In this document: positions 20,102 through 30,285 of the stretch, piece after piece
Layout: every line of letters begins with the position of its first letter
Position numbering within the stretch: position 1 is the first letter of the stretch
DNA from: Bacidia rubella
Taxonomy: Eukaryota; Ascomycota; Lecanoromycetes; Lecanorales; Ramalinaceae
Direction: 5' to 3'
DNA: 64,000 nucleotides
NCBI GenBank assembly: GCA_032158265.1
Contig: JAVTIF010000018.1
Coordinates: forward strand, 496,001-560,000
Program-made: the position numbers and the translations under genes
The notes under the pieces: model-generated
Seen by the model: the letters and a program-made list of their open reading frames with translations, nothing else
What the model was told of the DNA's origin: nothing
Database searches by the model: none

Positions 20102-22015
20102 ATGCGGCATGTCAGAAACCGACCAATTACCAACTCAATTAGTATCTCTTGCCGCGTTTCCAACAACGCTCGTATTTGGCGCCCCAGACCCTTTCCCTCG
20201 GATTTGAGCTTAAGTCCCGCTGTAAGAAATTATGGGAAAAAAGGGCAGATACTATCAAGGCTGTCATACGGTGATGGAGCGAGGAAAGAGGTTGAAGATT
20301 CGGAGAAAATCAAAGAGGATGACTTATATGCCACTTTAGAAGCACACAGACTCAGCAATCGCGCCCCAAAAGACCCGAGTCCTGCATATCGTGACGAAAA
20401 TACCACGACAACGCTTCAGTCAAGCACGCACCCCAAACCGACACCGTCGATTAAGGACAATGGACGAACCGAGGATGGGCGAGGGCCCAATGAAGCAATG
20501 AACACGACCTGTTTATCTACGTTGGAGTGTTCACAAGAATACGAAGGCAAGGCGCAGAAGCTGCAGAGGGAATGGGCCATTGACAGAAAGATACCTAGCT
20601 CCTTGAGATTGCCCTGGCTGGCCTACCTCAGGATCCCTACCCGCGCTCCGCACGAGAGGCTGTCTGCGGAGATCCTAGCCTTTGAACAGTATATGCAACT
20701 TTCGAATAGAGAGGTGCAAGCGGAAATGAGAATCATACCACGCGCGAGAGCAGGCTTGAACAGATGTTTCATCGTTAGGAAGGTTGGATCACGCGTCAAA
20801 GGCTTTGCTTGCCCTTTTTCCGATTACAACTTTGTTATCTACCCAACAGATGAAGAGAAAAGTCCGGTCGAGCTAAATACAGAATCTCTGGGGTATCTCG
20901 AAAGGTTGAGAATGATCTCAGAAGTAAAAAATACACAGGTTCAGCAAGGGCCACCGCAGCAAAGCGAATTCCAGAAATATTCCCTGCACATCCTTGAAAA
21001 AGCGTTGCGGATCATAGAGAAGCAAAAATCCTTCGATCACATTCATATCTCAACAGGCGAAGCTCCAACTTTACGGGCTCGGCATAAAAAGACCAATTCG
21101 CTGGTGGAATGGCGTGGACCAAGCGTCACAAGCTTCGACATGCAATCTGAAACCATCAGCGCCTACACTGAAGAGTTCAAACACCTAAGGCCTATATATA
21201 TAGCTCTGAGGTGCTCTTTGGAAATGAGAAGTCTCACCAATATTGGTGATGGCGGCGTGGGATCTTATAATCTTTTGATCATGATCGTCACAGCCCTTAA
21301 GCATGCTGAGCATGAAATTTCTGATCAAGACGTCTCCCACCAATTACTGCATGTCTTAAAGTTCTGGGCGTACTCTGAAACTACTGGATGGGGCTACTTT
21401 GTCGATCCACCAGAAAGATTCCAAAAAGGTTATCCCGCTCAACGCTGGCTACCAACCAACGAAAGCCTACTTGAAGATAAGGAGGCGCTTAATCATGGAC
21501 TTAATTCTATCAGGCAACCTGATCCGCACAGACCATACTTGCTATGTCTGCAGGATCCCGCGGAGTACTTCAATGACCTAGGCAAAAATATTCATGCCAT
21601 CAAACACGTCCAAGCTACCTTTGCACAGCTTCACGAAGACTTATACTATGCATTGCACCAATGTGACACGTCAGGCAATGCCAATGATCTGTCTAAGGAT
21701 TCTATCCTTGCTCCACTACTAGAAGCCAACTACATGCAGTTGGAGCAACATCGAGGCCGTCTTCACCAGTATGGTAGCCAGAGCGAGTACAACAGGAAAG
21801 GACGATCTTACGAGCAAATCTCCCTTGCTTACACAACGGAGCAGCTTTTGCAAATTCAACGGCAGCGAATGCTCGAGTATAAAGCTACTCATAGTGATGA
21901 TGGAAACGAGCACTCGAAACCTCGGGCAAGAAGGGAGGATTTGATTAACAAGTATCAGATGCCACCAGGAGGCAATTCGCGTCTGAAATGGGCAGCGACT
22001 AATGCTTTAGCTTGA
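20102..22015 (+). CDS. mitochondrial poly(A)-polymerase-like nucleotidyltransferase with altered active site
   Basis: A 637-residue single-exon frame starts at the ATG at 20102; codons further upstream in frame are non-ATG. The N-terminus is Arg/Ser-rich without acids (MRHVRNRPITNSISISCRV), typical of mitochondrial targeting. The region from about residue 175 resembles non-canonical poly(A) polymerases: an RLSAEILAFEQYM helix, then VGSRVKGFACPFSDYNFVIY (G229-S230 ... D241-Y-N243). The second half carries the PAP-associated signature RPIYIALRCSLEMRSL and GVGSYNLLIMIVTALKHAE around residues 370-400. In active enzymes the strand after the GS motif carries D-x-D, which binds metal. Here the second position is Asn, so activity may be altered or lost. 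A likely role is mitochondrial RNA processing or RNA binding, by inference from targeting and fold. Confidence 0.68.
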   Translation: MRHVRNRPITNSISISCRVSNNARIWRPRPFPSDLSLSPAVRNYGKKGQILSRLSYGDGARKEVEDSEKIKEDDLYATLEAHRLSNRAPKDPSPAYRDENTTTTLQSSTHPKPTPSIKDNGRTEDGRGPNEAMNTTCLSTLECSQEYEGKAQKLQREWAIDRKIPSSLRLPWLAYLRIPTRAPHERLSAEILAFEQYMQLSNREVQAEMRIIPRARAGLNRCFIVRKVGSRVKGFACPFSDYNFVIYPTDEEKSPVELNTESLGYLERLRMISEVKNTQVQQGPPQQSEFQKYSLHILEKALRIIEKQKSFDHIHISTGEAPTLRARHKKTNSLVEWRGPSVTSFDMQSETISAYTEEFKHLRPIYIALRCSLEMRSLTNIGDGGVGSYNLLIMIVTALKHAEHEISDQDVSHQLLHVLKFWAYSETTGWGYFVDPPERFQKGYPAQRWLPTNESLLEDKEALNHGLNSIRQPDPHRPYLLCLQDPAEYFNDLGKNIHAIKHVQATFAQLHEDLYYALHQCDTSGNANDLSKDSILAPLLEANYMQLEQHRGRLHQYGSQSEYNRKGRSYEQISLAYTTEQLLQIQRQRMLEYKATHSDDGNEHSKPRARREDLINKYQMPPGGNSRLKWAATNALA

Positions 22016-22347
22016 TATCATGAGTATTGCCAATTAAGCTACCTATAATCGTGGACATAACTTTAGAAAGCAATGGCCGAGCCTTTCGATCCTGGGCGAA
22101 GCTGCAGGCTCGGTGTGGCTGTGCTGCACTAGTGGGAAGACGAACATTCATCAACAGATCAACATGATAAACTACTGTATTCCTATTCATTGTGCCTTGA
22201 CTGGAGCAGGATATTATCATACTAGCTTCCACTTCTCCATTCATACGAAGTCTGCATGGGCATGAGTCGCTGCGAACGACTCTTCATCAGGTTGCCTTGA
22301 TGTAGCATCCATCGCAGCCTGATCTTACCACACGAGTATTGGACAAT
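22016..22347. other. intergenic, 332 bp
   Basis: Between two genes on the same strand. It holds the 3' end of one and the promoter of the HET gene. No other feature seen. Confidence 0.4.
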
Positions 22348-23628
22348 ATGCGGCTCATCCACACCACAAAGCTCGAGCTTGTTGAGTTTATTGACCTCAA
22401 ATCACCACCTTATGCGATCCTTTCCCATACCTGGGAAGGCTCTGAGATCTCATATGCAGATTTCAAAGCATATACCACAAGTGGCGGGGTACCAGATGAC
22501 TCAAAAATCGCTCGATGCTGCGTGCTAGCTGCTTCCGAAGGCTGGCAGTTTCTCTGGGTAGATACCTGCTGCATTGATAAGTCTAGCAGCGCAGAACTCA
22601 CAGAATCCATCAACTCAATGTGGAATTGGTACAGGAACGCTGCGGTATGCTATGTCTATCTGGCAGATATCAGCCTGAAGGCTGCAAATCAGAACAAACC
22701 AACAAAGAAGTTTGGGTCGAGCAGATGGATCAGTCGTGGCTGGACGCTACAGGAATTATTAGCGCCAGAAGCCGTAGTCTTCTACGACCAAGACTGGTTT
22801 GAGATTGGATCCAAAGCAAGCCTCAAAGATAATATTTCTAAAGCCTCGAATATTGCACCAGACTACCTTTTCGACGCCATGGATGCGAGTGTAGCAGCGA
22901 AGATGTCTTGGGCATCTAACCGGACGACTACAAGGATCGAGGATATCGCTTATTGTCTCCTCGGCCTCTTCGATGTCAACATGCCTCTGCTCTATGGCGA
23001 AGGCGAAAAAGCATTCACGAGGTTGCAGCATGAGATCATCCAATCCTCACCAGATCAGTCCATATTTGCATGGAAAAGTCCTTACCAGTCATGGATGGAC
23101 TATTGTAATCTGCTTGCCCCAGTGCCGGTATGTTTTCAAGATTCGGGTGACATTATTCCACTTGCACACGGCTCTCTCGACCGAAATGCTTTCTTACCTC
23201 GGAATTACGGTCTGGCGGTTGAGCTACATGTGGCCAAAATGCGGCACTTCTCGGGCTGTAATCATTCATGTGATCAATGGGTCGCCCCACTTGCGTGTTG
23301 CAGGAGTTCTGAGAGCCATGCACCATCGGTACTTCTTTTCTGTGAAGGCAAGATGGACAAGCTATCCCTCAGATCCTATGTTGATAAGCTGGACAGCCTC
23401 GACTGTCTAGAATATCATTCCGATACCTACTGGTTACTCCCTCTGGCAAGTGATCCCGTTGGTCAGCCTTTTGAGCAGAAAGCGTTCTATTTCCCTATGA
23501 AAAGTTTCCCTCGATTACCGCCTCGGATGTGGTTGAGAGAAACCAATCTTGGTGCGGTAAAGCATTGGATCAGCTTCACGGCTGCTGCTATCGGAGAGTT
23601 TACCTCCACGTATCCTCCTTTCACTTGA
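22348..23628 (+). CDS. HET-domain protein
   Basis: The ATG at 22348 opens a 426-residue frame. The HET domain occupies roughly residues 1-150 with its three conserved blocks. The start is MRLIHTTKLELVEF then YAILSHTWEG. The middle block is EGWQFLWVDTCCIDKSSSAE, and the third SRWISRGWTLQELLAPEAV. It continues with RIEDIAYCLLGLFDVNMPL and YGEGEKAFTRLQHEII, the segment that normally follows HET in this large family. HET proteins mediate heterokaryon incompatibility, and related ones act as cell-death or immune-like executors; most have no assigned function. There is no NACHT, ankyrin or WD domain, and the C-terminal 150 residues are unrecognised. An added exon after 23628 cannot be excluded, but none was evident. 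Confidence 0.85.
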   Translation: MRLIHTTKLELVEFIDLKSPPYAILSHTWEGSEISYADFKAYTTSGGVPDDSKIARCCVLAASEGWQFLWVDTCCIDKSSSAELTESINSMWNWYRNAAVCYVYLADISLKAANQNKPTKKFGSSRWISRGWTLQELLAPEAVVFYDQDWFEIGSKASLKDNISKASNIAPDYLFDAMDASVAAKMSWASNRTTTRIEDIAYCLLGLFDVNMPLLYGEGEKAFTRLQHEIIQSSPDQSIFAWKSPYQSWMDYCNLLAPVPVCFQDSGDIIPLAHGSLDRNAFLPRNYGLAVELHVAKMRHFSGCNHSCDQWVAPLACCRSSESHAPSVLLFCEGKMDKLSLRSYVDKLDSLDCLEYHSDTYWLLPLASDPVGQPFEQKAFYFPMKSFPRLPPRMWLRETNLGAVKHWISFTAAAIGEFTSTYPPFT

Positions 23629-24920
23629 AATACCCGGGCCTGCCACAATCTCACACAGCAGGGATAGGGCCAAACAAATATCTCAAGATCAGACTCCGGC
23701 GTGGATTCCATGGTGGCCTGCACCGAATCGTCACTGAGCTTGATGTTACCGATTTGGATAGGTCAAAGCTGCTCTGATGCGATGCGCGCTTTGATACAGT
23801 ATCTGCTAAACAACCGGTGCTGGTGCGGCCGAAAGGCCATTTACGACTACCGTGATACATACAGGATTTCGTGTGAGCCAAGGCTTACTCCGCATGGCAA
23901 ATCCCTACAACAAGACCAGCTACAAGGTTGCTGGCCTCCTAGATCAAGATGTGTCACACCGACATGATTCGGCATCATTTCAACAGCAAGGTGCAACGCT
24001 GATGGATAGAGCCGAAGACTCCTGTAGACCTCTTTCCATTCTTCCTTGATGTACTGTCGTCGCACGTCATAGGCGATAGGAGTGTGGCTTGGTGGTGATA
24101 GGGCAGAAGCACAAAGGGTGGGTTAGTGCTTCTGGAAGACGCCAAGAAGGTTCTGGAAGATCTTTGTCTCTTCTCTTTCCCCACATCGACAGATCGTCCG
24201 TGCGATAGTTGCAGCTCGCGCCGTCATAGCCCATTACCCACCAACCCACCAACGCCCCTTACATAAATTTCCGTTGAAAGGACCATGATGCTGAGGATCA
24301 ATCCCTCATTGTAGATAGAGTCTATTCAATCATACATAGTCCACATGTATACTGTAAAAGAAGTGTGGAAGAATGAGTTGCTGCCTGGTATGATGTAAGA
24401 ATTAACTCACTAATTCATTTCCTTAGTCCAAGGTACCCTTGGGCCTTGGGTACTTCCCCCCCTTGGCCCCCATACCAACAATAGGCTATAGGCTACAGAT
24501 ACACTCCAGATGTCGTGCATCGTCTTCGTTAGGTTCTAGCATTGCCGATCTGCAAGTCAGCAGAGACTGTTCCGAATGACGTCCCACCACTTGACTTAAT
24601 CATTGCACCCATCACTGCTTGGCCCAATTGACAGTCGTGCCTGCCGTCAAAATAGAATACGCAGCAGACCTTGGTATTGCCCCTCCTTCAAGCCAAACCT
24701 CTCTCCTTCATACCACATTCCACCATCACTCCTTTCAAAGACATTCCTTTCGATCAACACATCTAACCCAACCTCTCAGACAAACCACCAGATACCATCC
24801 AGATCGCAACAAGGGCATAGCGGCATTCCACTTGAAAGAGAAAGAGTGCAACCCCACTACAATCTCGCTTCACTCCCACCCATCACCCTCCACCCTCCAA
24901 TACCCACCAATCCATCCACC
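23629..24920. other. 1.3-kb intergenic region including pkaR leader
   Basis: The left part shows short frames with no recognised motif. From about 24680 the plus strand is C/T-rich, consistent with the promoter and long 5' leader of the PKA regulatory-subunit gene. At 24430-24456 there is an imperfect inverted repeat with GTACCC and GGGTAC arms. Confidence 0.4.
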
Positions 24921-26051
24921 ATGTCCAACCCCTTCTCAAACGCCAACCCATTCGGCGGCGGGGGTTCCTTCAACCCCTCCGCCCGCCAAGGCTCCCTCCA
25001 AGGCCTCTCAGAAGACGAGCCCACGCACCCTACCACAAACAACCCCGTCGGCTCGGGTGCCCCATCAACCTCCGACCACCACCTCCACATGCCCCAAGAC
25101 TTCAACATGAACCGCCGCACCTCCGTCTCCGCCGAAAGCCTAAACCCCTCCCAACACGACGACACCTCCTGGACACCTCCCTCCAACCCCAAAACCCCCG
25201 ACCAACTCGCCCGTCTCCGCGTCTCCGTCAGCAACAACTTCCTCTTCCGCGACCTGGACGACGAGAGCGCGGGATTAGTCCTCGGCGCCCTTGTCGAGAA
25301 GCCGATTCCAGCCAAGGATATCAAGGTGATCAGTCAGGGCGACGCGGGCGACTACTTCTACGTGGTCGAGCGCGGCACTTTTGACGTGTACGTCAATTCT
25401 GCGGGCAGTGTCCAGCCTGGTCCGGGCGGTATGGGCGATAAAGTCAATAGCATTGGCCCCGGCGGAAGCTTTGGCGAACTGGCCCTCATGTATAATGCAC
25501 CCCGCGCGGCGACGGTGGTGAGCACGGAGCCGAATAGTACGCTCTGGGCGCTTGATCGGATTACGTTCCGCAGGATCTTGATGGATAGTGCCTACGGCAG
25601 GAGGAGGATGTATGAGAAGTTTTTGGAGGAGGTGCCGCTGCTGAGTGAATTGACGCTTTATGAGCGGAGTAAGATTGCGGATGCCCTCGATACGAAGAGG
25701 TTTAAGGAGGGGGAGAGTATTATTAGGGAGGGGGAGCCTGGGGAGAGTTTTTTCTTTTTGGAGAATGGGCAGGCGGTTGCTTATAAGAGTGATGTTGGGG
25801 GTGGGAAGGAGGTTGTGAAGAGGTATAGGAAGGGGGATTATTTTGGGGAATTGGCGTTGTTGGATGATAAGCCGAGAGCTGCGTCTGTTGTGGCGGGTGA
25901 TGGGAAGAGTGAGACTGGTGAGGGTGGGGAGAACGGGGAGGGAGAGGTTGTTAAGGTGGCGTATTTGGGGAAACAGGGGTTTCAGAGGTTGCTTGGGCCT
26001 GTGGAGGCGATTATGCGGAGGAATGATTATAGTACTGGGGGGAAGAAGTGA
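24921..26051 (+). CDS. pkaR: cAMP-dependent protein kinase regulatory subunit
   Basis: Single exon, 376 residues from the first ATG of the frame. This subunit inhibits the PKA catalytic subunit until cAMP binds. The pseudosubstrate/phosphorylation site RRTSV is at 65-69. Two cyclic-nucleotide-binding domains follow, with phosphate-binding cassettes FGELALMYNAPRAA (184-197) and FGELALLDDKPRAA (308-321). Each holds the conserved Glu and Arg that contact cAMP. The end, GKQGFQRLLGPVEAIMRRND, is typical. The N-terminal 60 residues (MSNPFSNANPFGGGGS...) are disordered. I see no RII-type docking/dimerisation helices there or in the 318 nt upstream in frame. Domain B has an unusual Gly/Glu-rich insert at about 327-343 between two strands. 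Codon use shifts from C-ending in the first half to G/T-ending in the second. Confidence 0.93.
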   Translation: MSNPFSNANPFGGGGSFNPSARQGSLQGLSEDEPTHPTTNNPVGSGAPSTSDHHLHMPQDFNMNRRTSVSAESLNPSQHDDTSWTPPSNPKTPDQLARLRVSVSNNFLFRDLDDESAGLVLGALVEKPIPAKDIKVISQGDAGDYFYVVERGTFDVYVNSAGSVQPGPGGMGDKVNSIGPGGSFGELALMYNAPRAATVVSTEPNSTLWALDRITFRRILMDSAYGRRRMYEKFLEEVPLLSELTLYERSKIADALDTKRFKEGESIIREGEPGESFFFLENGQAVAYKSDVGGGKEVVKRYRKGDYFGELALLDDKPRAASVVAGDGKSETGEGGENGEGEVVKVAYLGKQGFQRLLGPVEAIMRRNDYSTGGKK

Positions 26052-27394
26052 GGGTGGAATCGACTGGGCCTGGGGATGACCGGTGAAAGTATGAATGAGT
26101 GGGCAACGCAGGGAACGGAAAGGGGAATGCGGGAAGACGATGCTTTTTCCTGAGGATTATAGACGATTCTTGCATGCATGCTCAGAGACGAACGGTGTGA
26201 AGGAGTCAGAGGAGCTTTCGGCGAGCAGGAGATTTACGAATATTGTCTTCCTTTTTTTTGGAGGGGCTTGATGGGCTTGATGGGCTTGATGGGCTTTGAC
26301 GGGCTAACAACGGGCCTTTTTGCTTGAGTTCTGTATTATCAACGAAAGCAGAGTTGTTACAACATCCCATCTGAAAAAATTTTCCTTGTGTGATTTTACT
26401 GTTGTGTCCGGATTCCAATATCAATTGATGTTCCTGCTAATTGAGGTGATTATTTACAAACTTATCGTGCGCTCAGGTAACTGTTTCTTATCGTTGATGT
26501 TTTTGGGTCAGTGGTCTTAGGAAAGAGGCGTGGAAAGAATAGCCTTTTTTGCTCTCTGTGTTTTTGGTGTGGATGGAAATTGTTGTTATTTTCATTTCGA
26601 ATCATACAAGTTTCTTCTCTACTCTCTCTCTCTCTCCTCAACCTCCCATTCTCTTTCCGTCGGAAAGGCTCGTTGGCCGAGCCTATGACACTCCAGTACT
26701 CTCTCCCTCCCCCTGGTTTCCTTATATATATAACACCAATTTTAATATTCCTTTGCTTGTGTCCTTTAGTTTTGTTAGTGTAGTGGGGGAGGGGGGGAAG
26801 GGGAGGTATCAGACATCTGTATGTTTCGCGATGCCATACTAGAGTAATCTCTCGCACGTCCCAGCAGCTTTGGAAACAGTAGGACTATGAATTAGCTGTG
26901 GGGTGTTTATGGGTGAGTGAGTAAAGCAGCCTGCTGACTATGTATGGTTTCGGTAGACGCGGTGGTCTCATAGAAGAGGGGTGTTTGCTTTGATGTTTAC
27001 CCTTCTTGCTTGGAGGCGGTGAGGTCCGGATGCTTGGAGGCGAATGGTGAGGCGGATAGAGTGGGATAGAGGAAGGAGGTGTAGAGAGTACACGGGCGCG
27101 CTTATGGGAGCTGTGAGGAGGGGGTCTTTGTATAGCTCTTACAATAGTATGTTGGGGGTATCTTCAGCGTTATGGCTGTTGTTCAAATCTGATGATCTTG
27201 CTCTTCGCCAGTGCATCCATAGACTGGCATTTGCTGTTACTGCATCTTTTGTACTCTCCCTTGAGTCTCCCTTAGCTCCTCATCTCTTCTCTCCCCACAG
27301 CAGTACTATTCCTCACATCAATCCCACAATTCGCCCGCCTCCCCACCAATCCATCGCTATCGTATTTCCACCTCAACCCCCCTCTCTCCCATCA
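26052..27394. other. convergent 3' region of pkaR and the Spf27 gene
   Basis: No gene recognised. It contains a short tandem repeat near 26264 and a (CT)n run near 26622-26638. Confidence 0.4.
26264..26300 (+). repeat. GGGCTTGAT short tandem repeat
   Basis: Three perfect copies of the 9-bp unit GGGCTTGAT are followed by a degenerate fourth (GGGCTTTGAC). It lies in the 3' region of pkaR. No function is evident. Confidence 0.85.
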
Positions 27395-28087
27395 TCATCT
27401 TCCTCGCACACCTTCCTCCCCCCTCCTTCCCTCCACACCCCTCACAGCAACACCAACCTCCACTCCCCGTCCCACACCCTCCCGCCACGCCGCCTCCAAC
27501 CCCTCCAAATCGCCCCTCCGTCCCTCCTGCCCACTTTTCCTCTCCCGATTAACCCCCTCAACCTCCCCCCTCAACCCCACCAATTCTTTCTCTACATCCC
27601 TGAGCATACCCTCTAACTCATCATTGCCGATCAACCACGCGTTTTTCCCATACGCTTCGAGGAGGGAGAGGGATTGGGTGCGGTGGCGCAGGTAGGTTGC
27701 TTGGGTGTATGCTTGTTTCAAAACCTTGATTCGGTCCTCCAGTGGTGCTGTGGGTGGGGGTAATTCTGGGAGGCTTGAGTAGCGCGTGCTGTCGATTCCT
27801 GTCCGGGCTGGGTCCGTGGAGGTGAAGAGGGAGGGTTTCTGGTTGGGGGTATTGGTGGTGGAAGGTTGGGAGGAGAGGTGTGGGTGGGTGGCGAGATACA
27901 AGAGCTCGGATTCAAATAGCGGTGTGAGGTGTGAGGACGGCGGAGGGGGGAGGGACGGGTGTGGGTGGTTTCGAGAGGATGGAGGGGAGGCGGAGGCGAT
28001 TAGGGATGAGGCGCGGGTGAGGGAGGTGGGGGAGGGAGGGCGGTCGATGTAGGGGAGGGAATCGGTGGAGGGGGTTATGAGTGGCAT
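27395..28087 (-). CDS. Spf27/BCAS2-family pre-mRNA splicing factor
   Basis: Single exon, 230 residues from the ATG at 28087. Codons upstream extend the frame but do not fit the family. The start MPLITPSTDSLPYIDRPP is the hallmark of Spf27, called BCAS2 in animals and Cwf7 in fission yeast. After a Pro/Ser-rich insert come HPSLPPPP and LTPLFESELLYLATHP. The C-terminal half is helical and coiled: LKQAYTQATYLRHRTQ, LSLLEAYGKNAWLIGN, then LRDVEKELVGLRGEVEGVNR. This protein belongs to the Prp19/NTC complex that activates the spliceosome. The spacer between the N-terminal motif and the coiled coil is longer than I expect for the family. Confidence 0.85.
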   Translation of the reverse strand: MPLITPSTDSLPYIDRPPSPTSLTRASSLIASASPPSSRNHPHPSLPPPPSSHLTPLFESELLYLATHPHLSSQPSTTNTPNQKPSLFTSTDPARTGIDSTRYSSLPELPPPTAPLEDRIKVLKQAYTQATYLRHRTQSLSLLEAYGKNAWLIGNDELEGMLRDVEKELVGLRGEVEGVNRERKSGQEGRRGDLEGLEAAWREGVGRGVEVGVAVRGVEGRRGEEGVRGR

Positions 28088-28488
28088 CCTTGTGTGGTGG
28101 TGGTTGTTGTGGTTGTGAGAGAATTGGGGTGTTGAGATGATGGTCGTGGTGGTAAGGAGAAATATAGAAGCTAAAAATTCTCGGAAGATTGCAGAGGACT
28201 TTGGAGACAACACACGTAGGTAATAGAACTGCGACGATTATTCAGAGAAGCATGTTTGTTGGGCATAGTGGAGGTCAATTGATATCCATTTGAAGGAGAG
28301 CCCAGCTATTATTATGAGAACTAAGATATATCCTACTCTCCTCTAACAAAGACATGAGCACGGTAAAGGTATCACAACAGTAGGCACCCAGAATGCACAA
28401 TGCGTCTCTTACAATAAAGTCAAGCGGCCGTCACTCTACTCTCAAGATCCTCCAGCCCGTCCTCGAACTTCTCGACGCGTGCTCCCCC
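28088..28488. other. promoter of the Spf27 gene and 3' end of the CBM48 gene
   Basis: Two minus-strand genes flank this 401-bp gap. No other feature seen. Confidence 0.4.
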
Positions 28489-30285
28489 TTATTTGTCGTG
28501 ATGCTTGAACTTATCCTTCAGCTTCCCGAAGAAGCCACTGCCTCGTCTCCCTTTCTTGTCTGTCGGCGTTCCACCAGCGCTGGACTTGCTGACCGGGCTT
28601 TCTGGCGCAGTAGACTTCGATGGTGCCTTGCTTGATCCAACGCCAGTCGTCACTGTGGGCTTCTCCTGCGTTCTGGGACTCAGCGGGGAAACATCTCGCG
28701 AGTCAGGCTCGTTGCCTTTGACAGCCTGTGCAGTTGCATTTTGAACTGCAGGTGTCTCTGCTGGCGAATCTTTGGTCGTCACTTGAGCTCCTGAATCGGT
28801 AGGGGCTGGCGCTTTGTCTGTCGTAGCAGCAGACGTCGCTGGTGCTGGCTCGCCAGTGGCATCGCTTGTCTTGATCTCTTTCAGCAGCTCGTTCTCAACC
28901 TCAGACTTCTCTTTGACTGCTTCCTTATTGCCTGCTGCTTCTGGAGCCATCTTCGAGTCCGCGATGGATTCTTGGACAACATCGGGCACCGCTGGAGCGA
29001 TTGCGGTGCCTGCGTTATCATCTACCACCTGAGCTACGCCTCTTGGCTCTTTTGGAACGTTTGCTGCAAGAGCTGCAGTAGAGGTGTCTGCGCCAGCGGA
29101 CTGTATTGTCGGACCAGCATTTACATCGGATGGTGCATTTGCGTCCATGGGAAGGCTTGATTCGGGTATCATATTTCCACCCGCTGGAGGGACGCCAAAT
29201 ACTCCACCCATAGTCCCGCCTCCACCTTGAGATTGCACACCAGAGCCTGCCTTCTCGTATGACTCTTTATCAAGCGTATCTGCCTTTGTAGCGTCTTGAG
29301 TGGTCATTCTCGCTGAGTCTGGAACCTTCTCGCCCGGCTTGAGATTGACTGGATTGCTGGTACCAGACGAGGCAGGAATAGGGTTGACGGAGAATTCTTG
29401 TGCGTCGTGGAACGGTGTTTCAGGGAATCCACCTGGGACATCCGATGCTGTAGATTCGTTCTTGTTATGACGAGGCTCTTTCGGTACCTGCCCCGCCAAT
29501 TGTGCCGTCGTTGAACCAGGAGTAACACCCGAGAAGGTCGCACCTTCCGCACCTGATGACATGGTGCTGGATTTCGTTATTTGATCAGGTAGTAGGACGT
29601 TGTTGATATTATTAGACTCGTCTGTTTCTTGTGGAGCAGTATGATCCGTCACCCAGTTACCGTCAACAACGAACTACGGAGGTAGAAGTTAGCTTTGTTG
29701 CTTGAGTGGAAGAAATGGAGGGGTAAGGAAGGTGGGATAGGAAGGGTGGGACGGATGAATCGAAAGGTTAATCAAGTGTCAGCCTAGCAGCTAAGCAGAT
29801 TGCCCTGCAGCTGGGCCCGGGCTAAGCCGAGCTTGCCACTCAGCTAAAGAGCTGTTGTGAAGGATGATGTGATACGATATGTAGAGATGGCATCTGCAAA
29901 AAAGTGTGCTGAACGCATGATAGATGTGTGCTGCTCCAGCTTCAGGATTTGAGGGCCCTTCATATTGCCGTACCTTGTAGAATATCTTCTGGTCCGCCAA
30001 AGGTAAATCGACCTTCTTCTCGAATTGTCCGTCCTCCGTCTTCTCCAATTGCACGCTCTTCGACCAATCGTCAAATGTGCCCGTCACGTGTACGTCAGAT
30101 GCTGGGTGGGACCTAGCAGGGCGAACAGTCAGCTCCATTCAATCTACTGTGGTCCGTAACCCGAAGCGCTTCATGGCATTCCACGTGCGTTTCTTCCCCT
30201 TGCTTTGTACTATTGGATTCCTTTGCTGGCTGATGCCGTTGAAAGCAAGGCTTTTGACGCACCATTTGAAAACAAAGCTTCCCAT
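28489..30285 (-). CDS. CBM48 (AMPK-type glycogen-binding) domain protein with long disordered tail
   Basis: Three exons, 30285..30263, 30112..29974 and 29673..28489, give 448 residues. The first exon is only 23 nt and encodes MGSFVFKW. Its GTGCGT donor joins the GCTAG acceptor to give FKWSHPASDVHVTGTFDDWS. The second joins the third over a 300-nt intron, producing KIFYKFVVDGNWVTDHTAPQ, exactly the CBM48/AMPK1-CBM pattern. The module spans residues 1-90. The other 350 residues are disordered, rich in Ala, Thr, Pro, Glu and Ser, and end with a basic segment GFFGKLKDKFKHHDK. The layout resembles yeast Mdg1/Crp1-type and related fungal proteins. The conserved Trp/Lys residues suggest glucan binding, but catalytic activity is not expected. 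The 300-nt intron is the longest in the window and holds nothing recognisable. Confidence 0.85.

Noticed and set aside
24430..24456. Imperfect inverted repeat GTACCC...GGGTAC as an operator
   Set aside because: Arms are only 6 bp and surrounded by homopolymer-like sequence; no known fungal regulator site is matched.
24603..24920. N-terminal extension of pkaR to 482 residues
   Set aside because: The frame starts at TTG, has no ATG before 24921, and the extension is C/T-rich leader with no docking-domain features.
28505..29160. Plus-strand frames antisense to the CBM48 gene
   Set aside because: They mirror the Ala/Ser/Thr-rich disordered tail on the other strand and carry no motifs of their own.
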